A stretch of DNA of 64,000 nucleotides from Tilletia caries (taxonomy: Eukaryota > Basidiomycota > Exobasidiomycetes > Tilletiales > Tilletiaceae), in the NCBI GenBank assembly GCA_032718865.1, contig JALUTQ010000046.1:1116001-1180000 (forward strand). The letters run 5' to 3'. This document shows, one piece after another, positions 43,209 to 55,127 of this stretch. A program made the translations under genes and the position numbers. Under the pieces are notes generated by a model. It saw nothing but the letters and a program-made list of their open reading frames with translations. It was not told where the DNA came from and ran no database searches. How positions within the stretch are numbered: position 1 is the stretch's first letter; each line of letters starts with the position of its first letter.

Positions 43209-44651
43209 TTACTGAAGGGAATATGTGTACAAATGCAGCGCCATGGTTATCCTCTCCTTGGACTTCCTCCTCGCTCTCGACATGATCTGAGGAGCAGTGC
43301 CCTCCTGCTGTGGTCTCCGCAGCACGATCGTCGTGTCGTCTTCCTTCTCCTCCAGCATGTCGCTCAGGAGCCGGACCGCAAAGGTGCAGAAGCTCGAACG
43401 AAGGAGCGGCAGGAGCTCCTGTGCTTCTTTGTATCCGGCAGCGCCCGGTTCTTGTGTCTGCTGTGTTTGAGATGGTTCGAAGATGGCCTTCGAGATAGCG
43501 ATCGTTCTGCTGACTTGCTCCATCCACAGTGTTATGCAAGCGGTCGTAGCACCAGACTCGGCTTGAGCGAGCAGATCCGAGAAAGCCTGCACAACTTCGC
43601 TTGTGGTTGGTTGTTGGGAAGCGGTCATGGAGACGGGGTTGTCGAGGACACTGCGTAGTGCGGAGGTGCGTGCCTGGAAGAAAGCAAGCATGAGGTGAGA
43701 CTCCGACATGCCTAGCTCGTCCAATGCCGAATCTTGCGGTCTTGAAACGTCCGCAATACCTGCAATCGACGCAGAATCTCCAGAAATCGCCTGGGGTCGC
43801 AAGTTGCGCATATGTCGAATCATCGTAACGACCCGAATCGCATCTGCCAGTTTGAGATGCACATCATGCAAGGATCGTCGAATAAGGAAGACCTTGAGGT
43901 TGTGGAGATGCATCAGCGCTTCCGTAGCAATGGAGTGCAAGCTACGGTGAGCAGCCCCGAGCGCCTCCGCATCCGCGCGCTGCGCCAAACGAGAATTGGA
44001 GAAGTTCGGCGTCGAGGACGAGAGCAGCACGGACCCTTCTGTTGCAAGAGCATAGAGCCGCATGGTGATGCTAAGCGCAGCGCTAGCTGCCTGCGAACCG
44101 CTCTCGGGACTGCCGTCGAGCGCACGCTCCTCGGCCAGTGCATCTGACGCCAAGGGAGAGGCTGGTCCGTTCGGCGCTGAGGCCGACGCTGCGGTAGTCG
44201 GACCAAGCAGCGCTCCACCCGCGGTAGCTGCAGATACGAGATTCTTGACGGTGACCGGAGCGTAAAGAAGGAGAGTGAGTGACTCTTCGTCCGCAATCGT
44301 CTTGGCAAGCGTGTCGGAGTGCTGATGCTTCAAAATGGCAGGTTGAGCCTGAGCCGGGAGCTGTCCGACCGCGCTGTTGAGTTCTGGGAGCGCAACCGAC
44401 TGTATGCGCTCAAGCTTGTGACGGAGCGAGGCGCGGAAGGCGGGGAGGGACGCGACCGCATTGCGCGCATCGAGCACGCTGTCGATATGCTGGACTGCCA
44501 GGCGCGAGAGGTTCGACTCGACCGCGGCTTGCTTGGCTGCGATGGAAGCTGGCAGGTCCTGGATTTCGTCGAAGGACAGGGACCGGAGCGAAGACAGGAA
44601 GGAGGACGGCGTTGTGGATGAGGTCCGCCCATGAAACTGCGGCCTGCGCAT
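43209..44651 (-). CDS. COG8: Conserved oligomeric Golgi complex subunit 8 (Dor1-like)
   Basis: A single open exon of 1443 nt (480 residues from the ATG at 44651). The N-terminus SSFLSSLRSLSFDEIQDLP followed by a long helix (AVESNLSRLAVQHIDSVLDA) matches the Dor1/COG8 start. The central ALMHLHNLKVFLIRRSLHD and the segment SESHLMLAFFQARTSALRSV match the COG8 helical bundle. COG8 belongs to lobe B of the COG tether for retrograde Golgi traffic. The open frame continues 47 codons further upstream, but those would overlap the neighbouring divergent gene and its TATA-like element, so the ATG at 44651 is preferred. The Ala-rich insertion around residues 130-160 is unusual. Confidence 0.7.
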   Translation of the reverse strand: MRRPQFHGRTSSTTPSSFLSSLRSLSFDEIQDLPASIAAKQAAVESNLSRLAVQHIDSVLDARNAVASLPAFRASLRHKLERIQSVALPELNSAVGQLPAQAQPAILKHQHSDTLAKTIADEESLTLLLYAPVTVKNLVSAATAGGALLGPTTAASASAPNGPASPLASDALAEERALDGSPESGSQAASAALSITMRLYALATEGSVLLSSSTPNFSNSRLAQRADAEALGAAHRSLHSIATEALMHLHNLKVFLIRRSLHDVHLKLADAIRVVTMIRHMRNLRPQAISGDSASIAGIADVSRPQDSALDELGMSESHLMLAFFQARTSALRSVLDNPVSMTASQQPTTSEVVQAFSDLLAQAESGATTACITLWMEQVSRTIAISKAIFEPSQTQQTQEPGAAGYKEAQELLPLLRSSFCTFAVRLLSDMLEEKEDDTTIVLRRPQQEGTAPQIMSRARRKSKERITMALHLYTYSLQ

Positions 44652-44754
44652 CTCGTCGTTACTGCATGCGCGCCTCTGTGCCCTTCTCGGTGCGCAGCGG
44701 TGATGGACGTCGTGCTGATGCTCAAGTTTCTCATCATTGAGGAATATATAAATC
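44652..44754. promoter_or_regulatory. Compact divergent promoter with TATA-like element
   Basis: Only 103 bp separate the COG8 start from the first ATG of the G-patch gene. AATATATAAAT at about 44742-44752 sits just before that ATG. If this is a TATA box for the plus-strand gene, transcription would begin after 44755 and the downstream in-frame ATG at 44791 would be used. Confidence 0.4.
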
Positions 44755-46284
44755 ATGTCCAGGACCACGACTACATCGCGCGAGACGGGCATGAGCTCAA
44801 CAGCGGGAATGATAGCTCACGATCAGGTCAAGCACGAGCAGGGGCAAGACGGCGATGATGAATATGCAAGATGGACCTCAGCGGCACTTTCTCAGGTGGA
44901 AGGACCAGCCGCTGCCATGGCCCGTCTGCTCAAGAGACCAAGGCATGACGATGAGCTGAGCGACGGCATCGACCGCGAAGACGAGGCCGACGCGCAAGAG
45001 CGACGAGACTTCAACGCCCGGGACTCGCGCTCCATCGCCGCGCATGGCGGACAGCGCCATCGAGCCGACAACGATGCTGACCGGAGCAGAAACGGGAACG
45101 GAAACGAGGCTCTCTCCGATGCCAATGTCGGTCATCAACTCCTCCTCAAGTTCGGCTGGGCGGGCACAGGCACCGGTCTCGGGATGTACGCCCAAGGACG
45201 GCCTGATCCCCTCTCCCTGTCATTTTCCAAGCTCGGTGCCGACACCTCTGGGATTGGCAAGCTTAGGTCCACCACCTCTGCCTTAGAGGACGCTTTGGCC
45301 ATCTCCCGCCTTCACGAGCTCAATTCGGAGAAGTTGGCAACCGAGTCCGACTCGCAGCGCTCGGCCCGGGAGCACGATGTGCGCAAGCGGGACGAGGTTC
45401 GGGCCGAGGTGCTCGCGAGTCTGAGTGTGTTCCGATGCGACATCTGCGATGGGAAGCAGTATGCGAACGCCCATCAGTTTTCGGAGCATACGAACTCGTA
45501 TGCACATCATCATCGGAAACGGTTGCGCGAGCTGGCAGCCAACCAACGGGCTCTTCTTTCTGGCTCAACCTCGGGAGCGGGGGGTTCTGGTTCTGGGGCA
45601 GGGACGAGCGAGCGACGGAGAGAGAAGGAGCGCAAGCGGGAAGAAAGGGAAATGAGGGCTTTCGCGCAGGCCGCTGGCGTCAACCTCGGTCCTGATCCGA
45701 ACTCTTCATCGTCCTCAACAGCAGCCTCTCCGTCTTCGTCAGGTGGCTGGAAAAAGGTCACCTCGTCTGCTGGGTTTCAAAAGGTCGGGGCGAAGTCAAA
45801 TCCACCTATTCCAGCGACTACATTGCCTCCTCCTCCGCCGCCGCCTTCCGAGCGGTCGTTCGCGCAGCCTCCGCCCCCGCCACATCCTACTTTCTCAAGT
45901 CCGCCTTCAGCACCTCTACCTCCTCCACCACCACCGCCGCCAACACCTCAATGTGCCCCTCCTCCTCCTCCACCGCCGCCTCCGCCAGACAATCAGCACA
46001 GACCACCTCCACCACCACCTCCTCCGGCTCCTCCCATGGCGATGCTCCCCCCTCCTCCACCACCAATACCGCCGTCGCTTCCCCCACCACCACCTCCTCC
46101 CGCAAATGGCTTGCCCCCGCCGCCACCGCCCCCGCTTCCAACTCAAGTGCCACCACCACCACCGCCACCACCACCGCCACCACCACCTTCTGGTCCTCCG
46201 AAGCCGCAACCGCGCAGACCACGGAAGCCTTTCCCGGTCTTTCGCTCCGCGGGCTTCAGCGACACTGGCGTATCGTCTTCTTAA
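44755..46284 (+). CDS. G-patch and C2H2 zinc-finger protein with polyproline tail
   Basis: Intronless, 509 residues from 44755, or 497 if translation starts at the ATG at 44791. Order of parts: an acidic and charged N-terminus; a G-patch-like segment near residues 125-145 (HQLLLKFGWAGTGTGLGMY); a helix; and a U1/JAZ-type C2H2 finger near 228-252 (CDICDGKQYANAHQFSEHTN with following His residues). A basic helix (RREKERKREEREMRAF) follows, and the last 150 residues contain about ten runs of 6-13 prolines. The G-patch/zinc-finger pairing matches the GPATCH8-like family of nuclear RNA-processing proteins. The polyproline runs suggest binding of SH3, WW or GYF domains or profilin. Confidence 0.75.
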   Translation: MSRTTTTSRETGMSSTAGMIAHDQVKHEQGQDGDDEYARWTSAALSQVEGPAAAMARLLKRPRHDDELSDGIDREDEADAQERRDFNARDSRSIAAHGGQRHRADNDADRSRNGNGNEALSDANVGHQLLLKFGWAGTGTGLGMYAQGRPDPLSLSFSKLGADTSGIGKLRSTTSALEDALAISRLHELNSEKLATESDSQRSAREHDVRKRDEVRAEVLASLSVFRCDICDGKQYANAHQFSEHTNSYAHHHRKRLRELAANQRALLSGSTSGAGGSGSGAGTSERRREKERKREEREMRAFAQAAGVNLGPDPNSSSSSTAASPSSSGGWKKVTSSAGFQKVGAKSNPPIPATTLPPPPPPPSERSFAQPPPPPHPTFSSPPSAPLPPPPPPPPTPQCAPPPPPPPPPPDNQHRPPPPPPPPAPPMAMLPPPPPPIPPSLPPPPPPPANGLPPPPPPPLPTQVPPPPPPPPPPPPPSGPPKPQPRRPRKPFPVFRSAGFSDTGVSSS

Positions 46285-46869
46285 TCTGCCCTGTGTGCTC
46301 TTCTCCCCCGATACTTGCAAACCTATCTCTTTAACCTGTGTGTCCCAAGTCCACTCTGACTGGGCTGTGAAGTGGACCGTGGACTTTCAAATTCCGCGCT
46401 CACTCCACGAGTTCACGCGTTCACACGTTCACGCACGACCTTCTCTCCCAGCGTAGATTCATGAACGCCGGCTAGCGCCGAGCTTCACTTGCCAATGGTG
46501 AGATAGACCCTTCATCTGTATCACAACTTGCAGAGGGGCTAAAAGGTGTCTGACATCGGGCGTGCACCGCGCCGTGTCTCCTGCCTCTGTCCAGCTTCTA
46601 TCTTCCTATTCTCCCTCCACCATCGACCGTCAAATAGGGACTCAAATAGGGGCGTGATGCGTGATGAACGGAACGATACGTAAACGATGAAACTTGAGAT
46701 TTGAGAGGCTGCGATTTGCGAGGCTGCGCGAATCCCAGGCGTTCTTAAAAGGAGCTTCATGCTGAAGCGCTGAAGAGATGTATATAGAAGCTGACTCTTT
46801 CCCCCGGCCTTCACTAATCTTGCCCCTTTCCTTTACCCCTTCCCTCGCTTCCCTTCTCCCCCTGCAGTA
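46285..46869. other. Intergenic region, no gene seen
   Basis: 3' flank of the G-patch gene and promoter of the next gene. A pyrimidine-rich stretch (about 46800-46865) precedes the ATG at 46870, typical of fungal core promoters. Confidence 0.5.
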
Positions 46870-48968
46870 ATGGCTACCACGCAGCTTCCCCCGGCGGAGC
46901 TCGCGCGCGCTCTCCGAGCCATTCTCTCCCTTTCGTCTTCGTCCAGCTCAACCTCACAGCGCACTGACATCTCATCCGTCTACTCGACATTGGCATCCCT
47001 GGCGCTGGACGAAAGTGCGACTGAATCCGCCGCCCTCTGGGCCGAACTCGCCCTCCTGGCCGCCCCTTCCTCCCAAACACTTTCTGCCGCTCTCCAGCCT
47101 AGGCAAGCAAGGCCTTCGAGCTCCTCTCCTACCGCAGTTGGGTTCACGATCGTGCTCGACCTTGATCGGCTCTCCGCTCGAGCTGTGCCTCTTGAGCTCG
47201 ACTGGCAATCCACATCCAGACCGGAGGATGAGGAGGACCTTACAAGGGTCGTGGAGCCAGCAGGGCGCCCTTTGCCCGCGCGTAATGGAACCTTGCGCTA
47301 TTGGCCTGCTGATAGCGACGACACAGCGAGTTCTCCGGCCGACATGATTCCTACGAAGGACGCGCCTGCCGATCGGAAGAAACGGGGCCCGAGCGAAGTT
47401 CAGATGCACCTGATCTCCCTCTGGCACTCCTACTCGCTCTTCGTGCCGTCGACGACCTATACAGCCTTGGCTCGTCGGATCAGCACAGACGCGGCCCACA
47501 GCTCGGGCGCAATCACACGATCTGTGGTCGAAGCTGTCGCTGAGGCGCACGACCGATGCGAATCGGCTCGTCTTTATACGGGTACTTGGCCGAATGCTCA
47601 TGTGGTCGCGGCGTTCGCGGCGCGCCTGATCAACTCTGTGTCCCGTCATTCAGCAGACTCGGAAGCCAGCGGCGGCGGCGGTGGCGGTCGCGTTCTCTCG
47701 TCGACCGTAGTGCTCCCCTTCTCGATCGGTTCACGGGCCTGGAACTCAGACGTGCCCAGTCTGCCCTCGGACCTGGCCACCTTCAGCGGGAACGGATCCG
47801 TCCCAGACGCAGCACCAGCCGTAGTGGAAGACGGCAACAACGCCGGCCGCGCCCTCTGGAGCCGTCTCGGACGGAAGGGTAAAGATCTAAGCCGCGCGTC
47901 CTCACTACGCAAGAGCGTCGACGTCGATCGGAACGTAGACTGTAACGGCGACAGCAACGTAGACTGCAACGGCGACGTGAACAACGACGGAGCAGCCACG
48001 GGACCGAACTCGGGCGGGACGAATTCTTCCCACCAGTCCAAGGCGGCCGTGCCGGAAACGTCATCGAATGGCGGCGACAACGCGGCCGTGTCGGATACAG
48101 TGATCAATCCGAACCCGACGAGCACGAGCACGAGCAATGCCGGCACGGGAGTTGCCGTCGCTGTAGGCTTGAACAGCGCTGCAGCCGGAGTAGCGTCCCA
48201 TGGCCCGACCTTCAGCGTCGTCCAGAGTTGCAACAACCCCGGCAGCGGCAGCGGTGACCAGACGAAACCCACTTCTTCTTCCAACCGGAACCTCTCGAAC
48301 AACATCCTCAACATCGGATTCGGGATCTCCTTCAAATTCCCCGGAACCTCCTCCTCCTCCTCCTCGCGCTCGCGCCAACAAGAACGGGAGGAGCGCGATC
48401 GGAACTACGCACTCCAACTCGCCGCAGCGCGCAACGCGGCGAGTTCCGCCGCTGTGGTCGTTGCCGTGCCCGGAAGCTCGGCGAGTGCGTCTACGTCTGC
48501 GGCGGCGGGGGAGAATGCGGTCGTGCAGGCTGAGTCGAAGGCTGTTGTTGCTAAGGATGCTACTTCGTCAGTTGGGGGCGGGCAGTCGGGCAGTCGAAGA
48601 CGGGGGAAGGAGGAGGGGGCAGCAATACCCAAGTCGGACCTGCTGCGAGCAACAAGAAGAAGTCCCAGCCTCGGCCCGTCGCGCAGCCGTCAAAACCACA
48701 ACGCCTGCATTCAGGAAACGGGCAAGTTTCGCAGTCGTTCATGGACTGGATACCCGAGGACGAAAGGGCGGAGGCGGAGGCAGACGCGGAAGAGGAAGGA
48801 GACGAAGGAGGGAGCACCACCCATCCTCGGGCTGGCATGACGACCAAGACGACCGTGACCACCACGACGGTTACCGTCATTGATCGCTTCCCGCAAGCGG
48901 CGCCCGGGACACCTCAGGAACAGCGGATCAGTAATCAGCAGGTGCCCAACCCCAACTCCAACACCTGA
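46870..48968 (+). CDS. Hypothetical Ser/Ala-rich protein with an 8-bp duplication frameshift near the C-terminus
   Basis: As given, the frame from the ATG at 46870 runs to a stop at 48840 (656 residues). The N-terminal 300 residues look folded (ISSVYSTLASLALDESATES; VQMHLISLWHSYSLFVPSTT; WPNAHVVAAFAARLINSVSR), and the rest is disordered with Asn/Asp repeats. At 48580-48595 the 8-mer GGGCAGTC is tandemly duplicated. With one copy the frame would continue as QSKTGEGGGGSNTQ and MDWIPEDERAEAEADAEEEG to a stop at 48968. That reading has better composition than the Arg-rich tail read here. So the allele may be frameshifted, or the assembly wrong. No domain was recognised. The end coordinate covers both readings. 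Confidence 0.5.
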
Positions 48969-49672
48969 AAGCACGCCGAGGATGAATAACGACCCCCCAA
49001 TTAACGAACCCTGCATCCACGATCCCACATAATAATGAATAACAGCATTCAAAGTATATATAGTCAATTGAATAAGCCGATTAAGGGGAAGACGTCAGGG
49101 AGGCCCTGCTGACTATAGATTGGACGGAGGGGCGGACCCGAGGCATTGGATGACTTTCGGAGAGAAGAGAGGATAGCAGTAGTAGATGGATGGGGGACGG
49201 GCCGAACGAACGCAACGTACTCGTGCGCGGGAAGAATGCAGAGTCCAGGAAATTTGGTCGGAGCAGAACCTGGCTGGTTGGGGGCGACCGGGGCGAAGGA
49301 AAGGCAACATAGCGGGTTCGCTAGTGATTTCGTTGCCCTCTCGATTCCAGGACCGTGCGGCGGCGGCGGCGGCGGCGGGTAAGTCGGGTTGGTAGTACAG
49401 TGTGCATGGGACGGGAAGGGGGGGGGGGTTTTGGATGAATGAAGTTCGTTTTTGGAGAAGATATGATCGGAGGGTCCACGGCGGATGTTTGCAAGCGTTT
49501 GGGTGAAAGGGAAGATTGGGGGGGCGGCCGAGTCGGGACATACATAGTGGCTGAGGATGACCGATGACGCCGGGAATGGGGAAACTTGTGACGAGGCGGA
49601 GGCCAGCGAACGAAGGAGGCCAGGACCGGACCAGCGGTCTGGGAACATACCCCCACTCCCCAAAATCCTCCT
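48969..49672. other. Convergent intergenic region, no gene seen
   Basis: 3' flanks of the preceding gene and of the Kelch gene. It holds a GGC repeat (about 49359-49379) and a G-run (about 49420-49430). Confidence 0.5.
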
Positions 49673-51921
49673 TCACTCCTCTACGGGATCATCATCATCC
49701 CCTTGATCACCCTCCTGCCCATCCACAGCTGCCCCCTCCCCATCCTCCAGCTCATCCTCCTCCTCCTCCTCAAGCTCAATCCCAAAACTCGTAATCTGCG
49801 GCAGATAAGCACAAGCCGCCAAATCGACATAATGCAAATCATCATAAATCTGCCGCCCATCATATCCACCATGCATGAACAGCCGACTGTCCCTGAGCCA
49901 GGCTTCGTGATAGCCTCTCCCCGGAGGTTTGCGGCCGCAGACTCGGCGGGGCTCCCATTGGAGGTTTACTAGGTTGAGGGTGAGGATCTCGGAGGTGTAG
50001 GACGCGCCGTCGTGGCCGCCGGTGACGAAGAGGTAGGAGCCGACTTGGGTGGCGGTGTGGCCCATGCGGAGATGCTGCTCCTCGGTGGTGACGTGGTACC
50101 AGAACTTGGTGTCTGCGGGCAACAAAATGCGAGGGAGAGTCAGTAATTTCCCAGCTGGGGTGGAAAGATGCCAGAAGGTTAAGGGAGGAACATACCCAGT
50201 TTGAGGATGTGAATGTCGCCAAAGCTGGTATGCCCGTCGCTCCCACCAATGACAATGAGTTTCCCATCGACAAGATTGCTAGTATGATACCCCCTCCCAA
50301 TCGGCTTCTTCCCAAAACAGCTCCACCTCTTCCACTCGAGCCGGTCGAGATCCCTAAGATCCAACGAGAACACATCATTAAGCGCGCCAATCCCGTTCCC
50401 GCCGCCAAAGATGATCAGCTGCTGGTCCCAGTAGGAGGACGTATGCGCGCGGCGGGGCGACGGCGCGGTTCCGTACACCTCCGGTTTACTCCACCGCAGC
50501 GCGACGGTATCGAAGACCCAGACGTCATTATAATACGCAGGCCCGTCGCCTCCCGCAAAGACGAACAGTCTGCGATCGACCATGGTAGCCGAGTGCGCGC
50601 GTCTCGCAGGGGGTATCTCCCCCTCCACCCGTGGCCTGGACCAACACATCGTCTCGGTATCGAAGCAAAAGAGATCCCGAAAACAACTGGAGGCGTCGCA
50701 GCCGCCAAAGATCCAGAGGACCTCGTCGGCGAGACAGGCGGTGTGGGCTTTGAAGGAGCGACGGGGGATGTTGCCGTGCATGGGCGCGCGGGACCAGTAC
50801 ATTGCCGGTGGGGGTGCGTGTGTCATGTTGGGTGCGGAGGGGAGGAGCGGGGAGACGTACCGGGCGGGAGCGGGTTGACGGGCGCGTGGTGCGCGGGGTG
50901 CGGAGCCTGTTGTGGATGTTCCTCCCCCGTTGGCTCGCGTCGCTGTTGCTGTGCCTGTTGCTGTGCCCGTTCCTGTTGCTCCGGCTGCCGGACCGGCTGT
51001 GACTGTGAGGGTGGACGAGGCGGCGTAGGTGGGACCGACCGAGGGAGTGTTGAGCGGAGTTCCCGGTTCGGCAGTATTCACAGGATTCGCCGTCCTGCCC
51101 ATGGTGCCCTCGCTCAACGCGTCCAAGTGCGCCTGCGGACGCGCGCCTGACTTGGAATCGGCAGAAGCGCGACCAGCGTCGGTAGCTTCAGACAGCTGAG
51201 ATTCGGCTGATAGGGACGGGTGACGCTGTTGTTGTTGCTGTTGATGACGGGATGAGGAGAGACGTTCTGCGGCGACGGCTGCGATGGCAGCGGCTGCGAT
51301 TGCCGATGCTGATGCTGTCTCTGCTGCATTACTTGGGTTCCTGGAGGTGGCCGAGCGGGAGGTGCCTCCGCTGCTACTCGGGCGTGTGCCGCGGTCCGAG
51401 GTGTTCTTGCGCTCGGGGACAGGGGTCAGGTTGGAGGAGGAGGCTGATGGCGGTGGTGGTGGTGGTACGACGGAGGAGGAGATGTGTGAGTTTTGGAGTA
51501 GTGCTGTTGCGTCGATGCTGGAGGAGGCTGCCCTGACGGGTACGCGTGGGATGGCAGCTGATGGATCGCGAGTGGGTGACGTTGGTTGGAACGCGGAGAG
51601 TGGTCCTGAGATGCTTGCGTTGAGGGGCCGCTTTGAGGAGGTGGAGCGTGGTGGGAGGTCGTGTGTGAAGCTGCTTGAGTGTGAGAGCGGGAGATGGCGC
51701 TGTGGGCCGAGGGTGTGTGTGGAGTGTATGGAGGAGGAGGAGGACTGTGGCCGGAGTGGGACGGTGGGCCGTGGTGGTGGTGTTGATGCGGCATGGCTGT
51801 GGAGGGTGGAGATGGAGCTGCGGTGGTAGATGCTGTAGTGGTGCTGCTGCTGTGGTGCTGCTGAGAGCGACGATGGGGACTGCTGTGAGTGTGCGCTGTC
51901 TGCTGGTGATGGGTGCGCCAT
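49673..51921 (-). CDS. Kelch-repeat protein (Tea/Ral2/Kel-like)
   Basis: Exons 51921-50196 and 50112-49673 give 721 residues. The first 370 residues are Ser/Pro/Ala-rich and disordered. From about residue 375 there are six Kelch blades: PRRSFKAHTACLADEVLWIF-GG, PPARRAHSATMVDRRLFVF-GG, SPRRAHTSSYWDQQLIIFGG, GRGYHTSNLVDGKLIVIGG, RMGHTATQVGSYLFVTGG and GRGYHEAWLRDSRLFMHGG. Each has the double Gly and the spaced Tyr/Trp. The tail is acidic. Fungal relatives act in cell polarity or Ras signalling; which one this is cannot be told. The intron splits two blades with GTATGT and GCAG ends. The start is the first ATG (MAHPSPADSA). Confidence 0.85.
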
Positions 51922-52156
51922 CGCTGCTGCTGCTGCTGCTGTCGCTGTCGTTGTTGCCCAGCTCGAGCTCGAGCTCGAGACCAGACCAGACCAGACCAGA
52001 TGAGAGCGATGGCTGGCTGGGTTGCGCGACCGTGGGAATTTCACCGCACATCCATCTCTCACTCACTCACTCAGTCACCCAGTTGAGAGAGAAGCTTGGA
52101 CCAGCTCGACCTCGACCTCATCCTCATCGACAGCGACAGCGACAGCGACAGCGAGG
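51922..52156. promoter_or_regulatory. 235-bp divergent promoter with simple repeats
   Basis: It separates the start codons of the Kelch and AP-3 beta genes. It holds a CTG run (51930-51940), a GCTCGAGCTCGAGCTCGAG palindromic repeat followed by ACCAG repeats (about 51960-51998), CACT repeats (52056-52075) and GACAGC repeats (52130-52155). Confidence 0.5.
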
Positions 52157-55091
52157 ATGGCGAATGTGCGGTCGCTGGGTTACCTGCAGCAGCGCATGCT
52201 CGAGCGCGCAGAGGACGCAGCTGCTGCTCTCCGCGCCGCCATCGCTCCCACAAACACAGACCTCGCAACCCTCCAGCAGCAGTCATCCGGGCTAGCCTCC
52301 TTCCCAAACTACGACGGCGACGACCAGAACCACCACCACGATCAAGATCAAGATCAAGATCACAGCGAAGACGAAGACAGCCTCGACGGCGAGCGCACCT
52401 CATACAGGAACGCAGCCGCAGCCGCAAACAACAACCCATACCTAGCCGGCATCCTCACCAGCCTCGACTCCAACAACGACGACGCACGCATCGACGGCCT
52501 ACGACGCATCATCGCAGCCATCGCAGCAGGGCGATACCGCATCCCACACGCAGCACTCCCCGCCGTCCTCAAGCTCACCTCAAGCTCCATCACCTCCTTA
52601 CACGTCCGCAAGCTCGTCTCCATCATCCTCGCACGCTCCGCACATGCACAGCCCGACCTCGCCTTGCTCGCGGTCAACTCCTTCCAGCGCGATCTCTCCC
52701 ATCACTCGCCTCTGATTCGCGCGTCGGCCTTGCGCGCATTGGGCTCACTACGCATTCCTGTCTTGGCGCCCATACTCCGCCTCGCCATCGCTTCTGCCGC
52801 GCGCGACTCACACCCACATGTTAGACGCATCGCAGCACTCTCCCTCTCCAAAGCATATGCTCTCGACCAATCCGCTCTTCCCGAACTCGTCTCTCTCCTC
52901 GCCGTCCTCTTTAACGACCGCTCGCCCTCCGTACTTGGAGCGGCCCTCGTCGCCTTCTCCGCCCTAGGATACCCACCGCCCGACACGGCAACTGTCAACA
53001 CAGTCTCCACAAGCGCATACAGCTACGACGACGGCAGTGCACCACCGGACTTGATCCCTGCACCTTCCCCCGCCATCGAGCACGACGAATCACAGAGCAG
53101 ACCACATAGGGATCAGTACGCCCTCCTCCACCCTTTCTACCGAAAGCTCTGCCACGCTCTCTTGGACATGGACGAGTGGTCCCAATCTCACGCCCTCGAC
53201 GTCCTCCTCCTCTACGCCCGCGCAAACTTCTCACAACCCACTCTCGCTCCGAACCACCACCACCAACAGCAGCAGCAGCAGAGATCGGCGACTGGCTCGG
53301 GCCCAAAGGGGAAAGAGCGCGAGAAAAAGGAGATCGAGGCCTTCTTTGCCGACGACGACGACGAGGCCGGGTCATCCTCGTTCGCAGTACCCTCATCGGC
53401 CGGGGCGGAGAAGGTAGAGCCTCCAACAGGTGCTGACGAGAAAGCTGCAGCGCGCCGGAACAGCGATCTTGACTTGCTCCTCTCCAAAGCACAGCCTTTG
53501 CTCATGAGTCGCAATCCAGCGGTGAGTTACCATCACAACCCTGGCACGGCTTCCCCTTTCTCTATCCACATACTGACGGTTATCCATTCTACACGCAAAG
53601 GTCGTCCTCTCCGTCGTCCGATTGACATTCTACCTCAGCCCTCCCCCCTCTCCAGACTCACCACCATCCGCATACACAACCTCCCTCGTCCGGCCCCTCC
53701 TCCGCTACGTCCGTCCCTCGAGCTCGACGACCCCCGAGTTATCCTACCTCTCCATCCTAAACCTAACCTACCTCATCACCTCCTTCCCCCTCCTCCTCCC
53801 CGCGCTCCAACCGCACCTGACCACTTTCCTCCCACGCTCGGCCTCGGCGGAGGAACCGGTCTATCTCTCCCTGGCCAAGGTGGAGATGCTCGTCGCGCTG
53901 TGCAGGGGGAACGTCGTTGGGGCCAGGTGGGTGCTGACCCAGCTGGACTGGCTGGCCAGGACCGCCGATGCCGTCTCCGGTCCGTCCTCTGCGGGAACAC
54001 ATCACGCGGCGGAGGGAACTGGGGACGAGGGCGCGGGTCGACTCGCGCGAAGGGCCGTCGAAGCCATTGGCGAAGTCGTCGAACGCGTCCGAGAGGGCCT
54101 GCCGCACCGTGAGGACGACAAAAGCGAGACGGACCGCGCGGAGGAGGAAGACCTCTCCCAGCGCGCACTTGACATCCTCCTTCGGCTCGTACGAGGCTCG
54201 CACCCGGTTCCTTCCAGCGCGGGCGCACGGGGGAGTAAGGCGGCGGCGGCGGCGGCGGCGGCGGGTAAGAATGGGAATAAGAAAGCGGGGGCGGAGATGG
54301 GTCTTCAAGCGGGCGTCGTAGCGCGCGCCATTAGTGTCCTGCGCGCGCTCCTCCAATGGCGCGCCCCGTCCGCGTCCCTCTCCACGCCCACGTCCGCAGG
54401 ATCAGCCCCATCAGCAGACGAGCTCTCCACAGGCCGGATCCTGTCCAACTTTCCGACCCTCCTCTTCGGTCCGCCGTCGTCCTCGTCCTCGTCCTCTTCT
54501 AGCACGACGACGACGACGGTGAACGCGGAGGGCAAGACGGTGCAGATCATCCGTCGGCCCAAGATCTTGGGAAGGAACGCATTGCGGGACCCGGAGGCGC
54601 GCGCGAATTTGTTCTGGTTGTTGGGCCAGCATTGTCGGACTCGTGTTGCCGTCACCAACCCCGGTGCCAGTGCGGGTGCGGGTGCAGGGGCGGGGACGGG
54701 GACGGTGGAATACCGAACGCTGGCGGAACTCGTAGGACCGGACGTCCTCCGTCGGGCCGCGCTGAACTTCGCGAACGAAAGTTCGGCGAGCAAGTTGCAG
54801 ATCGTGACGTATGCTGCTAAAGTGGCTTGCTTTTTGCCCACCACGAGTGCAGGTGGTGCGGGGCAGACGGGGAGGAAGACGGAGGCGCTGGTGGGGTATG
54901 TGATGCAGTTGGCTCGGTATGATGCTGAGTATGATGTTAGGGATCGGGCGCGGTTCTGTAAGGCGTTGGCGAGGGGGTTGTTGCCTGTTGCTTCGACCTC
55001 GGCGGCCCTGACGGGTGCCGCTGTGACGAATGGCGAGCAGAAGGAGGGCGGTGGAGGGGAGGAAAAAGAGGTGGAGGAAGAAGAAGAAGAA

Positions 55092-55127
<36 letters not shown>

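Noticed and set aside
43209..44792. Longer COG8 start at 44792
   Set aside because: It would overlap the divergent G-patch start and the TATA-like element; the added residues show no similarity to COG8.
45743..46456. His/Arg-rich frame and reverse-strand Val/Glu frames over the polyproline tail
   Set aside because: Shadow frames of the CCN-rich proline codons of the G-patch gene.
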